DNA of 64,000 nt from Channa striata (taxonomy: Eukaryota; Chordata; Actinopteri; Anabantiformes; Channidae). The stretch is from assembly GCA_033026295.1 (NCBI GenBank), contig CM065180.1:17663023-17727022 (forward strand), given 5' to 3'. The notes beneath the pieces are model-generated. The model was not told the DNA's origin, made no database searches, and was given only the letters and a program-made list of their open reading frames with translations. The position numbers were made by a program, and so were the translations under genes. Below are positions 1-12,512 of the stretch, in pieces (the stretch's first letter is position 1; every line of letters begins with the position of its first letter).

Positions 1-118
1 ACTAGGGGTTCAGTGTGTTGCCCAAGGACACACTGACACACAGTGAGGACGGACCGGGGATGGAGACACTGACCCTGTGGTTCATGGACGACTGCTACAG
101 CTCAGCTATGTAACGTAC
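1..118 (-). mobile_element. tRNA-derived SINE remnant (5' part, minus strand)
   Basis: Read on the minus strand, this is the tRNA-like head plus the start of the body of a SINE that is common in teleosts. On the plus strand it shows GTTCAGTGTGTTGCCCAAGG, then GGACCGGGGATGGAGACACTGACC, whose complement resembles a tRNA B-box and its flank. The A-box end near 95-115 is degenerate, so it could not act as a tRNA gene. The element runs off the left edge of the window. The complementary body and tail of what seems to be the same family lie at 42062-42226. The family assignment is from memory of the consensus. Confidence 0.6.
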
Positions 119-458
119 CATATTTCACATATGGTTTTAGACTTTGTTGATGCTACTGTTTGTTTTCTCTTTGTTATAGTAATGTCAGTCTCACTCATTT
201 TATCTCATTCTGTAGGAGGCTTCTAACATTTTTAAATAGCAAAAAGAAATAAAAAAGGTGTGTTTACATTTCCTTTTATGCAGAACCTCTTTAGAACTCC
301 TTTCATTTAGTTTGGAAAACATGCTGACATCGTCGATAAGAATTTACAAAGGAGAGTCACCATCAGGGGTCTGTATGGGTTATTTATCTTGATTTTTTTA
401 AAAATGTTTTCTTTTAAATGTGAAATTATGTGTATACACACACACACAATTCTCCACT
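119..458. other. No gene seen; short CA tract
   Basis: AT-rich sequence with no recognisable element. A short CA run at 436-448 directly precedes the retrotransposon fragment that begins near 459 and may mark its truncation point. Confidence 0.5.
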
Positions 459-905
459 TCTCCAAAGGTGGTTGAGAATGGCAGAGCTAAGATCATGTGG
501 GACTTCCAGATACAGACTGACAAAATGGTAATTGCCAACCAACCCGAGATAGTAGCCGTGGATAAACAGGAGAACAAGGCTGTAGTGATAGATTTAATAA
601 TTCCGAGCGATAGCAACATCCGGAAAAAGGAACACGAGAAGGACCAAGGGCTGAAAGAGGAGTTAGAAAGCATGTGGAAGGTGAAGGCACAAGTGGTACC
701 TGTGGTGATAGGAAGACTGGGGGCTGTAACACCCAAACTGGGAGGGTGGCTCCGGGTGATTCCAGGAACAACGTCTGAGATCTCTGTCCAGAAGAGTTAC
801 CACCAAAACATTGGTTTGGTTCTTACCAAAACAGTTGGTAAGAATGGAGCAATAAGCCCGAGAGCCATAAAAAAGGACAGCTGCTCTGACCTACTGTCTG
901 TGTGA
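459..905 (+). mobile_element. Non-LTR retrotransposon fragment: C-terminal restriction-like endonuclease region
   Basis: An open frame whose first 115 or so codons match the end of the pol protein of a non-LTR retrotransposon class with a restriction-enzyme-like endonuclease (R2/R4/Dong/Rex6-type architecture). Landmarks in the translation are WDFQIQTDK, then QPEIVAVDK with VIDLIIPSD, then IRKKEHEK, PVVIG.LGAVTPKLG and IPGTTSEISVQKS. The PE at 543-548 and the Asp at 591-593 are 14 residues apart, fitting the PD-X(12-14)-D endonuclease core. The usual PD is PE here. A three-residue shortening follows EHEK. Identity to the family is lost after about 800, so the last 35 codons are probably chance read-through. 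There is no Met start and no upstream RT, so this is a 5'-truncated dead copy. Its missing 5' part resembles the fragment at 46985-48360. Confidence 0.8.
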
Positions 906-3534
906 ATGGGTGGATCATGGGCACAGACCGCAGGTCATTTTGTGTGTTTTGGTCATTTGGTTTCAATTTTTAGATGCCCTCTTTTTGCTTTTGATCATTG
1001 TTTGTCTGGTTTTGGTCATTTTGTCTGTTTTTGGAAATTTTATTTCTGTTTTTTGTAGTTTTAAGCCTTGTGCCTAATTTGTGAGTCATTTACTTTTTTG
1101 GCTGTTCTGCATCTCTGTGTTCTCATTTTGGGTCTAGCAACTAAATGAGTCTGGAAGGTCAGAGGAAGGGTAGGTCAGATGTAAGCATGCATAAAGTTTT
1201 CTACAACGGGTACATCACCTAATAAACCTGCATCTGCACAGGACAGTTAGGATTAATAATAATAGGAAAAGTAATAATTAAATGGTTAGCTTGCAGTAGA
1301 TATACTATATGAAAGTGCTAATCCCGAGAGGTTCCTTTTTATTTTGCATTCTTTCTCTCTTCATTCCCTTCTTTTAATCTCCTCTTCTCTCTATACCTTA
1401 GGTATATTATACCTAAATGAAGCGGAGACGACTGGATTTTTTTTCTATACAACACTTTGACTTTGAATACAAATGCCACTTTTCTGCGTGACTCAGCCAG
1501 GCATTATAATGAGGCATTTTTTACATTCAGTCGGCTAAAGGTCTTCTGAATTCTTTGCATACAACAGGATAGCGTATGATATGAGATGAAAAGAAGAATG
1601 CAGGATATATCTATGTCTTCTTAAACACTAAGTACGTTATACACAAACTTGACAACTCTGCCTGTATTTTCTATCATTTATTGCAGTTTTGTTAGTGCTG
1701 GTTTTGTCTGCTTTGAGGTTTAAAGTTATTGTCTGCACATGTTCATAGAGGAGGACACTACTAAAAAAGAGTAGTGAGACAGGCGTCCTGTCTCTGACCC
1801 AGAATGTGGCTCTGGAACTCGGGCAAATGGTGAGAGATAACATTACTGCATGTTTCTCATCCAATGCAATGAACTTTGCATCTTCTGTTTTCCAATATAT
1901 TGAACATCTGCAATAAAATGTATGAATTTACTGAGCTCTGCAACCAACTTAATCCTCCCGCCTTTATCAAGATGAATGACAGTGGGCACTCTGCTGTATT
2001 TAGTATGTTTTCTATTATTGCCAAACACCATTAACGTTGCATCAACCTAAAGTTGTACATGCTAGTTTAAAATGAATTTCACACATGTGGGCCTCAATTC
2101 AGAAAGACATTACATAAGGCAAACAGAAAATCTGTATTTGTGCAAAACAAACTGTAATCTACCAAGTATACACTGTGTGTGCACTGGCCTTACAGCAAGT
2201 ACTCTCATATAATTAAATACATTAAGTTCTGTGCTGAAGTCTTCATTACAGTCTTGTCATGATGCCAGACCAGCAACAGCCATGCAAATTAATCAAATAA
2301 AGACTGGGGGCATCCTGAACATGCTTTATTATCTTAATAATTAATCTGTTGTCTTTCAACACCCAGCCCAAATGGTCCGCATGGTGAAAATTTACGCTTT
2401 TAATTAAAAGCGATTTATTGCTCAACAAGGCACCTATGACCTTCAAATCACTATCGCAGTTAAAAAGAGCTATTGTTGCTGGCTCATTTACACAGGGGGC
2501 AAAACGTCATTTAAATCATCCTAAAAACTATCATAAAATGTTGATAGAGGGGGAATGAGAAGCAATGACAAAAAGGAAGGGGGGATGAATAATACACAGA
2601 GAAACAGATTGTTTTAATTATATATACAGCAGATATTAAAAGATTGGGGTTATAAGCAAAGAGGCTCTGCATCTGAAGAGCAAGACTGACATTTTGTGAA
2701 CGACACCCACAGTTGTCAAGATGCTGGACTTTTGTTGGTGCAGTGTTGTTTATTTCCTGTCTTGGACTTTTATTTTGTAGTATTGCTTTTCTTTCCTGAT
2801 AGTTTCTTTTTGGTTCCTTTACTTGCCTCATTTTGTCCCTTTTGGTTCAACCTGTTTTCCCATTTCTTTAAACCCAGTTCTCCCCTCACGGTTTGATCGT
2901 TCGTCACTTTCTTTGTTCCGTTCTGTCCTCCTTAGATTTTACTTTGGTTATTTGTCAGGTTTTGTGCGTGGATAGTCGTTTGGGTTGATATTGTTACTTT
3001 CTTTTGTTTCCGTGATTTTGATTATTTGTCACACGTGTTAGTATCTTTTCCCTTGTTTTAGTTGTACTTTGCTTAGTACCACAGATGTGTTAGTACCTGA
3101 CACATCTTTGCCCGGCTTAGTGCCACCTTCGGTTCATCTTTATTATATTCTTGATTTTTGAGAAATTAACTTTTGCTGTGTTATTTTATGTATTTAGTTT
3201 TCCCTTTATTTCCATTTAAGCTGTTGGTGCCACTCCTTGATTAGTTAACAGTGTGCCGTGTCCTCCCTTTGGAAGTGAGTTTTGTTTGTTAAATCTTTAT
3301 TTTCACACACCTGTTTTCACCAACCTGGGTCATGTATTCACAATACCATCCCCTTTTTGACACACAGTATTAACTTTCTTGTTTTGTGATACCATGTGTC
3401 TATTGAATATGAAACTAGGGTCAGCAGCCTTTTAGTTCAATGTAGCACAAACATTGACCTTTTCAAATGACATGTATCATTTTTTCGATCAGGTATTACA
3501 ACTGTATTACTTTCTAATTATGTTTCATGCAGTT
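906..3534. other. No gene seen
   Basis: AT-rich sequence with T-rich stretches at 930-1080 and 2740-3330. The open frames here are short, overlap on both strands and show no protein motif that I recognise. I see no repeat family that I can name. Confidence 0.5.
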
Positions 3535-3665
3535 TACACTGATCAGCCACAAACTTAAATACTACCTGGTGGTTCTTGTATACAAATGTTTTTTTATTAA
3601 AATGAGAATTAACCCATAAATGGTGACGCACCACTATAGATTAACCACCTGTCAGCGCATAAAAC
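3535..3665. repeat. Possible DNA-transposon terminus
   Basis: The stretch ACACTGATCAGCCACAA near 3537 matches, by memory, the start of a dispersed teleost repeat usually thought to be a short DNA transposon. The similarity fades within a few tens of bases, and no matching second end was found nearby. Weak call. Confidence 0.25.
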
Positions 3666-4401
3666 TCCAACCTTTACCAACAGTGATCTTTGATCCATTC
3701 TTTTTTTATTTATAAGGAATAGGAAGTTTAAAAATTAAATGTACTGGTTAAATAAATTAGGAGAAACTATTTTTAAAAACACAACTAAGACCCCAGTTAG
3801 AGGAATGGTTAAAAAAGCACAGCTCCCTCTCAATCATGGGAAATGGTATTCTTTAAAGGCTGCTTGACAAACAACTATTAGATAATTTTTCAAAAACGTG
3901 GTGTACTTTTCTTAATACACAAAGGTATAAACTCTGTTGAGAAGGCTGCATTTCTAGACTGGATATTTAGTTACTAGCGAGGTTAGTAATTACAATAGAA
4001 TACAAACTGAAATTATGAAAACCTGCTTAACTTTCTCACTCAACAATCCAGTAATAGATAGTTTACAAGCACTTTGTATTCAGTAATCACATTCTAAACA
4101 CTCTATACATGTCAGATTAAAACTGATTTTACTTTGAACAGAATCCAAGATTGTAGAGTTGAGCATGCCACCCCCAACCCACCTCACTCCTCAGTTTTAA
4201 GACAGAAGGAAAAAGAAAACAAAACAAAAGGAGAATAAACTGCAGGCAGCATCTGGATTACTGACATGGACAAATTACCCGATTTGTAAAATGCACACGT
4301 GTGCACTAGTAACTCAGTTGTATGGTTTGTGAGGCTATGAGCTGAACTATCTACTGTCTGAATATGTGTTTTGTTGTTCACCAAAACACATGTGTGCACA
4401 C
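3666..4401. other. No gene seen
   Basis: AT-rich sequence without recognisable coding, RNA or repeat content. It ends at the CA/CAGA microsatellite. Confidence 0.5.
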
Positions 4402-4440
4402 GCACACACACAGACAGACAGACAGACAGACAGACACACA
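4402..4440. repeat. CA / CAGA microsatellite
   Basis: CA dinucleotides flank about six perfect CAGA units (4411-4434), giving a compound simple repeat. Confidence 0.95.
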
Positions 4441-6454
4441 GGAGATCTGAGAGTCAGTGATTTTCGTAGCTGATTATCTCCAACTTTCTTGTGAGAAAAT
4501 ACTTGGCACGAGGCCTGGGTTGGCAACGGTACCTATTATCCTGATAAAATCTCTCTCAACTTACTATTTGGTTACACCAAAAACACTGTTCCTGGCAGTG
4601 TGTGGGAAATAAGACATTTTGGAGCAGCCAAGGGAAAGAATAGGTTGGGAGAACAAGATAAGAGACACAGACAAGGCAAAGACAATGAAAGGGAACAGGA
4701 GAAAGAAAGTACATCCTGTGTTGGTTAAAGGCTAAAATAATTCTGCTGCCGACTTATTATCCTGACACATCTTTGCCCTGCTTCATCTTCCTCAGCCCTT
4801 ATTAGTTAGCTATTTACTCAGGCTGTTAAAGCATAGAGAATTCACTTTCATTTCAAAGAGCTTTACTACAAGAAGACAGCTGGCATAGGAATCCTACCCA
4901 GGGGTACTGACTACTCATCAGAGCATTAAACACAAAAGTCTTACCACTTGATCCAGGGATTCAAAGAAAATAAAGAAGCCTGTGCTGGTTATCCCTCTTG
5001 GCTGTGCCGTGGATGTACATCAGCACAGAGCAGATAATAGAATGAGCTGCTGTTAGCCGATGAGAGAAGTTATTGTGCTGCTGTAATGAAGGAGCTGCAG
5101 AAAAAAAATCAGTGAGTGCTCTAGCATTTCAATTATCACCTCTGGATGGTTCGGAAATATCACTTGTGTAGATTTATATTTTAAAAAATTGTGAAAAAAG
5201 CACAAACAGTGTAGTTTGCTTGTAAAGATCTTATGTGTGACTGCAGCTGAAGCATCACAAAGGAGAAAGGAAACTAAAGCGAGAAGTGGGAGGAATGTGA
5301 ATTAAAAGGAAGTTCAGGCTCACGCTTTGACTAGCGAGGAAGCCATCATCACCGAGCGGCATTATAACACTAGACTGACTTTAGTCTTTCTCGTAGCAGA
5401 ACATCTCAATGTTCAATGCTGCCTCGATCGTTGTAGATCACAGAAAAACACAGTATGGTTTGCTTGAATTTAGGTTCCTTCATACAGTCTGTGGGATTCC
5501 TGGAAAGAAGCAGTTTGTCTGTTGTAAGGTATAGAAAAAGCAACTGCTCAGGTTTATTTGAAGTTTGGGCTAATTTTAAACACCATGGCCCTCAGCTCCT
5601 ACACTGCCTCACAGCTGGTGCAAGTAACATAAGGAGTGAATGAGGTAGAGGTGAATCATTTTTCTGGGTAAAATAATTTCTCGTGAATACTTTTATTCCA
5701 ACTTTATAACGTGGTGGTATATTAGACTTGAAGACCTTCCTTAACAATTAAAATTAATTAATAAAAATCAATGAAATGAAATAAAACTCATTCATTATCG
5801 TTTCATATTGGGAATATCATTGTCATATTTCCATAATAACTACACAATGTATTTACATTTACTCATTAGACTTTTAGGCTAATACATTTTTAAGTATTCA
5901 TCTCCCTTAGAAGGTGATCTTTTTGTGGAAAAGTGAAAAAAATGTCTACGGAGTAATCCAAGTTAATTAAATTACTAAAACAGAAAAGAGCCGATTGCAT
6001 ACTTTCAGTCTTCCCCCCATTTAAACTAACTCACCTAAATCAACAATGGTGCAGGCCAAAGGTTTGAACAAATCACAGGATTAGTTAAATGGAGATAATT
6101 ACTTGTAGGTGGGAGGTCCAGTCATTGGTGAAGAAAACTACAACATAGAGAGAAAAAAAAACACCACTTAGAGACGGACAAACAACTGTGCAGCTGATTA
6201 TAAATGTGATTTTTGATGACCCAGTTTTTCCTAGTCAAAGCCAGTCTGGCTTAGTCGTGTGTGTGTTCTATGTAAAGATTCTAGTTTTTCATCTTAAGAG
6301 CCAGTCGCTGCCAGTTGTTGTTACAAAGATTTTTGTAAAAACGTTTAAGGTTTATGACCAGCACCGGCGACCGATGACATCACGGGTCAGTCATGGTTTT
6401 ACTGAAAGTTTACTGGAAGATAGTTCAAAAATGAGCTTTTCCTTCACCAGACTA
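4441..6454. other. No gene seen
   Basis: Unique-looking sequence. The stretch around 5030-5100 (GAGCTGCTGTTAGCCGATGA and following) has the look of conserved non-coding DNA, but nothing in one genome can prove that. An open frame at 6188-6520 has no recognisable motif and runs into the Tc1-like relic, so it is not called as a gene. Confidence 0.4.
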
Positions 6455-6960
6455 GATATTTTTGCAGAAACCAACACTGCATGTCATCAGAGACAACCCC
6501 AGTGTAAAGCCTGGTGGTAGCAGGATCCTGCTGTGAGGATGTTCTTCTGCAGCAGCTGCTAGAATAGCTCGGAAAGGTAAAGGGCAAAACGAATTCACCA
6601 AAATACCGGGAAATCAAGGAGGTAAATTCGGGAGCAGTGCAAGACAGCTCTGAGAAGAGTTGTTTTTCTAGCAAGACAATGATCCTAGTCATACAGCCAA
6701 AGCTACAAAGTAATGGTTTAAGGAAAACTGTTCTGAAGTGGCAGCATTACAGTCCAGATGTCAGTCCAGCAGAAAATTTGTGGCTGGACTTGAAAAGGGC
6801 TGCTCGCTCACAATCCTCTGGAACTTGGCAAAGCTTGAGCAGTTTTGGAGACAAATGGGTAAAATGGTAGTGTCCAGATGTTCACAGCTGATTATGACTG
6901 TCCGAAACCAATTTAAAGGGGGTGATACTTACTTTGTCACCAATATGTGTTTTCTGTAAT
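6455..6960 (+). pseudogene. Tc1/mariner-like transposase pseudogene, 3' half
   Basis: This is the C-terminal half of a Tc1-type DDE transposase, broken in several places. In order, three-frame reading shows NPSVKPGGSRILL (6497-6536), a stop where the family has Trp, QDNDPSHTAKATK (about 6674-6710), another stop, then after a frame change SPDVSPAENLWLDLKR (about 6750-6798), and LEQFWRQMGKM with a C-terminal FKGG (about 6834-6920). The second catalytic Asp (DNDP) and the Glu (PAENLW) of the DD34E triad are still present, but in different frames. The N-terminal DNA-binding half and the first Asp are not found upstream. No clear terminal inverted repeat is visible at either side. It cannot make a working transposase. 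Confidence 0.8.
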
Positions 6961-7936
6961 GTTTTTATTTTAAAAAAAAGGCCAAATTATATTCAATATT
7001 TAATATACATATATTTTATATGTTAATTTAATATATTTAAATTAAAGAGAAAATATTCACAATGAAATGTACAGTATCTACAACCATATCTAAACTTTTA
7101 CGTTGTGAGTCAATTTACATACACTGTTTGAACTGTTCAGTGCGTCGTTTATACGTTCAGTTCACTGAGTCCACGCCGAATGTTGGAGTTCAGCTTCATG
7201 AATTTTCTGGTTTTTAAAACAGAGTCATTTTTATATTCCAGAGAGTGGATGAATAGAGGAGGAAACCGGAATGGGGGATAGAGTCAGGCTGCTACAGCAG
7301 AGGGTTTAAACCAGTGGTCTGCAGTTCTCTTGTGGTCTCTGAAAGCATGCAGGCGGGCCCAGGGCATCAATTCAATGATGCTGTCTCACTGTAGGAAACA
7401 CTTTTTAATTATTAAAAATAAATAAATAAATTTCCATGCAATAATTATTGCTTGTGAATATCAGATATATGCAAATATAAAACATTTTGAAAAGCCAAAT
7501 GGACTGGATTAAAGTAATGTCCATCCAGTATATCCTTGGTAAAGCGTGTCTACAAGTGGTTCTTGGGTTGCTTCTTAGTAATAGGCCCCTGTGCCACAAC
7601 CAGTTGAGCATCCATGCTACAGAAATCTGAAGAAAGCATCTTAAGACGGTGAACAAAAAAAAAACATCGGACAATTTTAAAAATCATAGTTTAAATCCAT
7701 CTCAAGATTGGAACCTGCTGTAACATAGTTCACAGATATTTTAAAATTGGGATAAACACTAAAAACTATGTATGTATGCCTACTACATTATTCATTTTAT
7801 TCCATAGTTTAAATTAATTGCTTTATTAAATTTACCTTGGTTATGATATGCCCCCTTTTTACAGTAGACGCATGTTTAATACATTTCCAACAGAAACCAT
7901 TAATGAGAATGTTTTAATTCAGACCTATGCTGCAGG
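6961..7936. other. No gene seen; very AT-rich
   Basis: Directly after the Tc1 relic comes a strongly AT-rich stretch (6965-7060) that may include the decayed 3' flank of the element. The remainder has no recognisable feature. Confidence 0.45.
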
Positions 7937-7962
7937 GATTTCTAGAATAAAATCTAGAAATC
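7937..7962. repeat. Small perfect palindrome (10-bp arms)
   Basis: GATTTCTAGA and TCTAGAAATC are exact reverse complements separated by ATAAAA. It is a possible cruciform or transposon relic with no further context. Confidence 0.7.
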
Positions 7963-8029
7963 ATAAAATCATACTGGTGAGACTGTACATGAAAGACTCA
8001 AATCCAGCATTTATAAAGTGCTTTGGAGG

Positions 8030-8123
8030 CGATTTAATAATATTGACATACAGCATATCAAGTATAGCCATATAGCCTGAAAATATTGCAATATTATTTA
8101 AAGGTCACATCGCCCAACTCTAA
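8030..8123 (-). mobile_element. hAT-like short-element terminus
   Basis: On the minus strand it starts TTAGAGTTGGGCGATGTGAC and continues with ATATTGCAATATTTTCAGGC and a CATATATGGC-like run. This is the shape of the widespread teleost short elements that begin TAGRGCTGGGCGATATG and carry ATCG/ATAT-rich sub-terminal repeats, generally placed with hAT elements. The other terminus was not identified. The assignment is by recall. Confidence 0.4.
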
Positions 8124-11100
8124 GCTCTGTACATTAATTTGCTGCTACCTTAATTCCTACTGCTACAAATGTGGTTATACTTTTATTGTAAGGTAAGACA
8201 CAAGAAAGACGAGCAGTTTTTCCTAATGGTTAACTCGCTGATATTTGTGGTTGTAAATTGGTGAATTCTCGGAAAGGGGATGGAACGCTCGTATAATTTC
8301 TGTCCAGGTTGGAGTAATTGAGAGCGGAGGTGTAAACATTCACATGTATGTAAAAGGCTTTAAAAGTGCATTATGAGAGCAAGGATTAAATGTTGTGAAA
8401 GACAGACCTCTTTTCCTTCCACAAATGTTTCTCTGCAAATGCCATATTGTGTAACAGTGGATGGTTCAAAGAAATATTAGGTTTAAAAGTATTCCTGTAA
8501 TGTACAATGCTCACTTGCACAGTTAATCAGCCTGCTCTGTGACATTTTGCTAAGTGTTGTTACGTGCAACTGATTTAAATGGGTCAACTGCAAGAACACA
8601 ATATCTTTTTTTTGTTACTTTTATGTGAAGTTTAAGTGTATCTGAAGACATATTTGAAAATATATTTAGCTGCTGTGTCAGTATGGTCTACAGTTTTTAC
8701 ATTTTTGTCAGGCAATTATTTGTTTCATTATACAGTATCTCAACTGCTTATAGTTGCCGCCTTGACAATAGTGTATATAACAAACATGATATGTTTCTGT
8801 ATTTCTCCCTTCCTAACATTATGTTGGCGATTATAATAACACATCAGAAAGACTGTAACTCTGCTTAGTCAGTTCTTGAATAAGCAATGTAAACATTGTG
8901 AACAGCAGTAAAAGCAGCAGTCACAAAGACAGAAGGGATAATGTATCTCATAGACAGCTCATGATGACTGATGCATTTAAACTGCTGAATCCTTCGGTTA
9001 GCTATAATGCTCGCATCAGTGTCTCCCCGAGTGCTGCTATTTGATGGCTAAACATCCCGAAACAAGTGGGTGGGAACAGTGATTCAACGAGAAGGGTGAG
9101 AGAGTCGTAACCAAAAAACTGGGGCCTGCATTTACCGCTCATGTCATGAATCATGTCCGCATCTAGAACAGACACACGCAGGCATGATTTAAAAAAAAAA
9201 ATAAATCATAGACAGCAATTCTATACACATGTGAAATCACATTGGAGCAACCAAACATAGGCTCTATAGACTTTTTGAAACCTACAGTGTAAGTAATGCC
9301 AGCCACGCTGTATGTGATGAACCAAGTAAATACGCCCACAGCTCACACTCTCAGATGCCCCAGATTAGACAGGAATGGCTGGTGTGATGCACAGACAGCC
9401 CTATAGAGCTGGGTCAGGTTGTCCCCAGAGGAGAACCATGTTGGGTGAGGGCCATTAGCCAGTAACTAGATCTACTCTTCAAGTGCTGGTTCTCTGGAAG
9501 AGAAAAGAACAAACCACTACAGTGTAATGAGACACCTCTCCCCAGAACTGACACACAGAGACAGGCTGAAACACATCAGCAGCGTTGCATTACACACACA
9601 GTATTGCATCAAGATACTGAGAAATGACATTATAGACTTTTATTTGAATGTAGACTGCACAAGGACACTCACACATTTCTAAAATAATTTTAAAATATAG
9701 GCATTCAAAGCGTCTGCGCCGGTGTTTAGGACACTCTTATGCCAAATGCTCGTCTTTTGTGTCACGGCACGGCATGTGATTACAACATATAGTCTGAAGG
9801 GGCTCAGCTTCCACCCACAGTTACAGAAACCTGTGCACGCACAAATTAAAGTCCCCACTGTAATTTACTCTACCAGCAAATACACAAGATAAATCATTTC
9901 AACTCTTAATAAATTTAGAGCAACCGAACGCAATGAAAGAGAAAGAACTATTCACATTCATTCCCTCTGCTACAAATGAGACTTGGCTTACTACACATAC
10001 AGTAGCTCACCTGAAGAAGTAAGTCTGACATTCTGAGTATTACTATTACGCTGTGTGCATAGATGAACTCTTCTGCCTTTTTGATCTGGCAGAATAATCG
10101 ACTGCAGTGTTCTCCTATGCGGTCGACATAATTTGTTTGCTTTTGAAAATAACAATCAAATCGTAAATAGAGAAGAACTAAAGGTCCATAGTGGCTCTGT
10201 GAGGAAATTGTTTGATGCTTAAGTCAGTCATTTATAACAAAAGGATGTAGAGTGTGTGTTCTACAAACAAGACTTAAGCCCCGTATTTACCTCAAAATAT
10301 ATAATAAATAAATAGTTTAATATGATTACGTGTAGTACACTGCAGAGTGCTCTTTGTGCCTATTAGCTGTAATTATCGGGTGCTCAGATCAGCACCACCA
10401 CAGTGCTTTGCATTAACGTAAAATACATTTTCACTTGCATCAGTGCACTTTCAAAAAAAGTTATTCCACTCTCCATCCTTAGCAAATGACAGCAGAAAAC
10501 TGGCCTTCTTAGCTTTTTAACTGGACTTGGTTGATGAATTTACACCAGAGTTCGGCGATTCTATTACTACTTGCCTACAAGTTTTTCCAGGTGCCTTTTT
10601 GTAAATTGCTTCCTCCCACTGGTGTACTTTACTTGTACTTGTTTAAGTTAGCTTCACCCAAAAACAATAAGAAATGCAATTTATTCCAACTTTATGAAAA
10701 GTAGCAAGAAATAAAGAACATGGATGAGTAAAATTAACTATGTAGGTTTGGACAGCTATTGGATATGTTTACGGTGTAGCTCAGTGTCAACATTACATTC
10801 TCCTGGCACCCTACACTTCACACTATTGTTTCTTGAGAGTGTCAACCTGCCATTACACACAGGCAAAGTGAAGGACATGTTAATCCATTACCCGCACATG
10901 CACCACAGAGACCCCCTGCACTTACTGTGGTAAACTGTTCCTCAGAGACCATGTGAGGCAAAATATGACAGAGATGTTCAGTGGCTAAAGAATATTGAGG
11001 CAAATAGCATCCTCTATAGAACCAATTCTAGTCACAGCAGGTGATGGGAATGATAATAGGCCGGATCACATCAGGCAGGAGTGAGAAAGAGACAGTGTGG

Positions 11101-12512
11101 AGTTTGATGTGTGTGAATACAAAGAAGTACACCTAAAACGTGCTGTGGTGGCTGCAGCCGTTTGAGTGACAAAGCCTTTGGATAATGTTTCCATACAATT
11201 TAGTGTTCCTGTAAGCCTGAGTGAATCTCCACCTCCCACTCGCTCGTCTTGTTTCAGCGTGCAGGCAGGAAGTGAGAGTGTCTGGAGGTGTGTAGAAGCA
11301 ATTGGAAGATGGGATCGTCATATGAGCCTGGTGTTGACTTGGCAGATAAAAGTGGTATCATCTTGGGGCTGTGAGAGTGTGAGGGAGAAACAGAAAAGAC
11401 TGAAAGTGCACAAAAGTTTCAGTGTGAAGGAATTTTCCGACTTATTAATAGTTTGTGCATGTGCTCGAGCCGGTTCTTTCCAAAGTGGCAAGAGTTTAAT
11501 GGGTTTAATTAGATCTCACTTGTCAGGGTCAGTGATGCTGTAGGAGACAATCTAATGATGTGTTCCGACATACTGTAAGGCCAAACCAATTTACCCCCGT
11601 GGTCTTATGCACAAATTCGATTGTGCGCCTCTTGTGTTTATTTGCCCCAAACAGAGAATTTACTGGCTGTATAAATGTAAAGGAAAAAAGGCACCGTGTA
11701 CGTGTCACAGTGTGGCAGCTCAGCCTCTGAGTGACCTCAGTACTGACTAGAAAATCCAGCCCTTTACTGTATCTCACTCCTCCTTTTCCTGAACAGATTC
11801 ATAAAAAAAGCACAAATTCTTTATTCAATTTGAAATACTGTGAAAATAGGTCATGTTTTTGCTGACACATACAAGTGTGTACAAGTGCATCTCTCTGTTG
11901 ACCTTTAACGTCTGCCTCGTGTTCTGTCTGAAGATAAAGTAAAACGAGCTACAGTATGTTAACAGAGAAGCAGGATGTACAGTAACACATAGGTGATGTG
12001 GAGTTGAGGTGTCCAAGGGTCTGGTTGCAAGATCTACATGCTGTGTGACAATGTTATTTTTAAAACGTGCCTAAGAAGAAAGGCAACAGTGGAGGGATTG
12101 AGAGTTTTTAATCTGTCTAGAGAGTAGACATAAAAGAGCACAATTATTAATAAGTGAGAATTTACAAGAAATCCTCAATTCTACAATCTCAGTGTGAAAC
12201 TGAAAAAGCGTCAACTCAATCAGTTAATTATGTAGACTAACTTATTAACAGAATATTTGCAGCGATTAGATTGAAAGTCTAGGAACAGAATAAAAATACA
12301 TGAATATGATATTCTAACAAACCCTAAAAGTGAGGGCAATAATCAGAGTAAAAAGCAGCTTGCTAATACCTCCCATTGTGCTCTCCCAGGCCCTGTATAT
12401 ATCATAAGTCTGTGATTGAAAGCTATCTAAATGGACTAAATTGAGTGTGTGTGAGCCAGTCTCAAAATTGAACACTGTCTGCACACCATCCTGTCTAACT
12501 AGTTTTACATTT
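8124..12512. other. No gene seen
   Basis: About 4.4 kb of unique-looking sequence. Overlapping open frames at 11133-11543 occur on both strands over a GC-richer patch and show no domain, so they are read as chance. No tRNA, repeat family or splice-supported exon was recognised. Confidence 0.45.

Noticed and set aside
1..118. Functional tRNA gene on the minus strand
   Set aside because: B-box-like words are present, but the A-box end is degenerate and the downstream sequence is the SINE body.
6188..6520. Open frame of 110 codons just before the Tc1 relic
   Set aside because: Its end overlaps the transposase relic in the wrong frame and the rest shows no transposase N-terminal motif.
11133..11543. 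Overlapping frames on both strands, longest 125 codons
   Set aside because: No domain, no protein-like composition and no splice context. Judged chance in a GC-richer patch.
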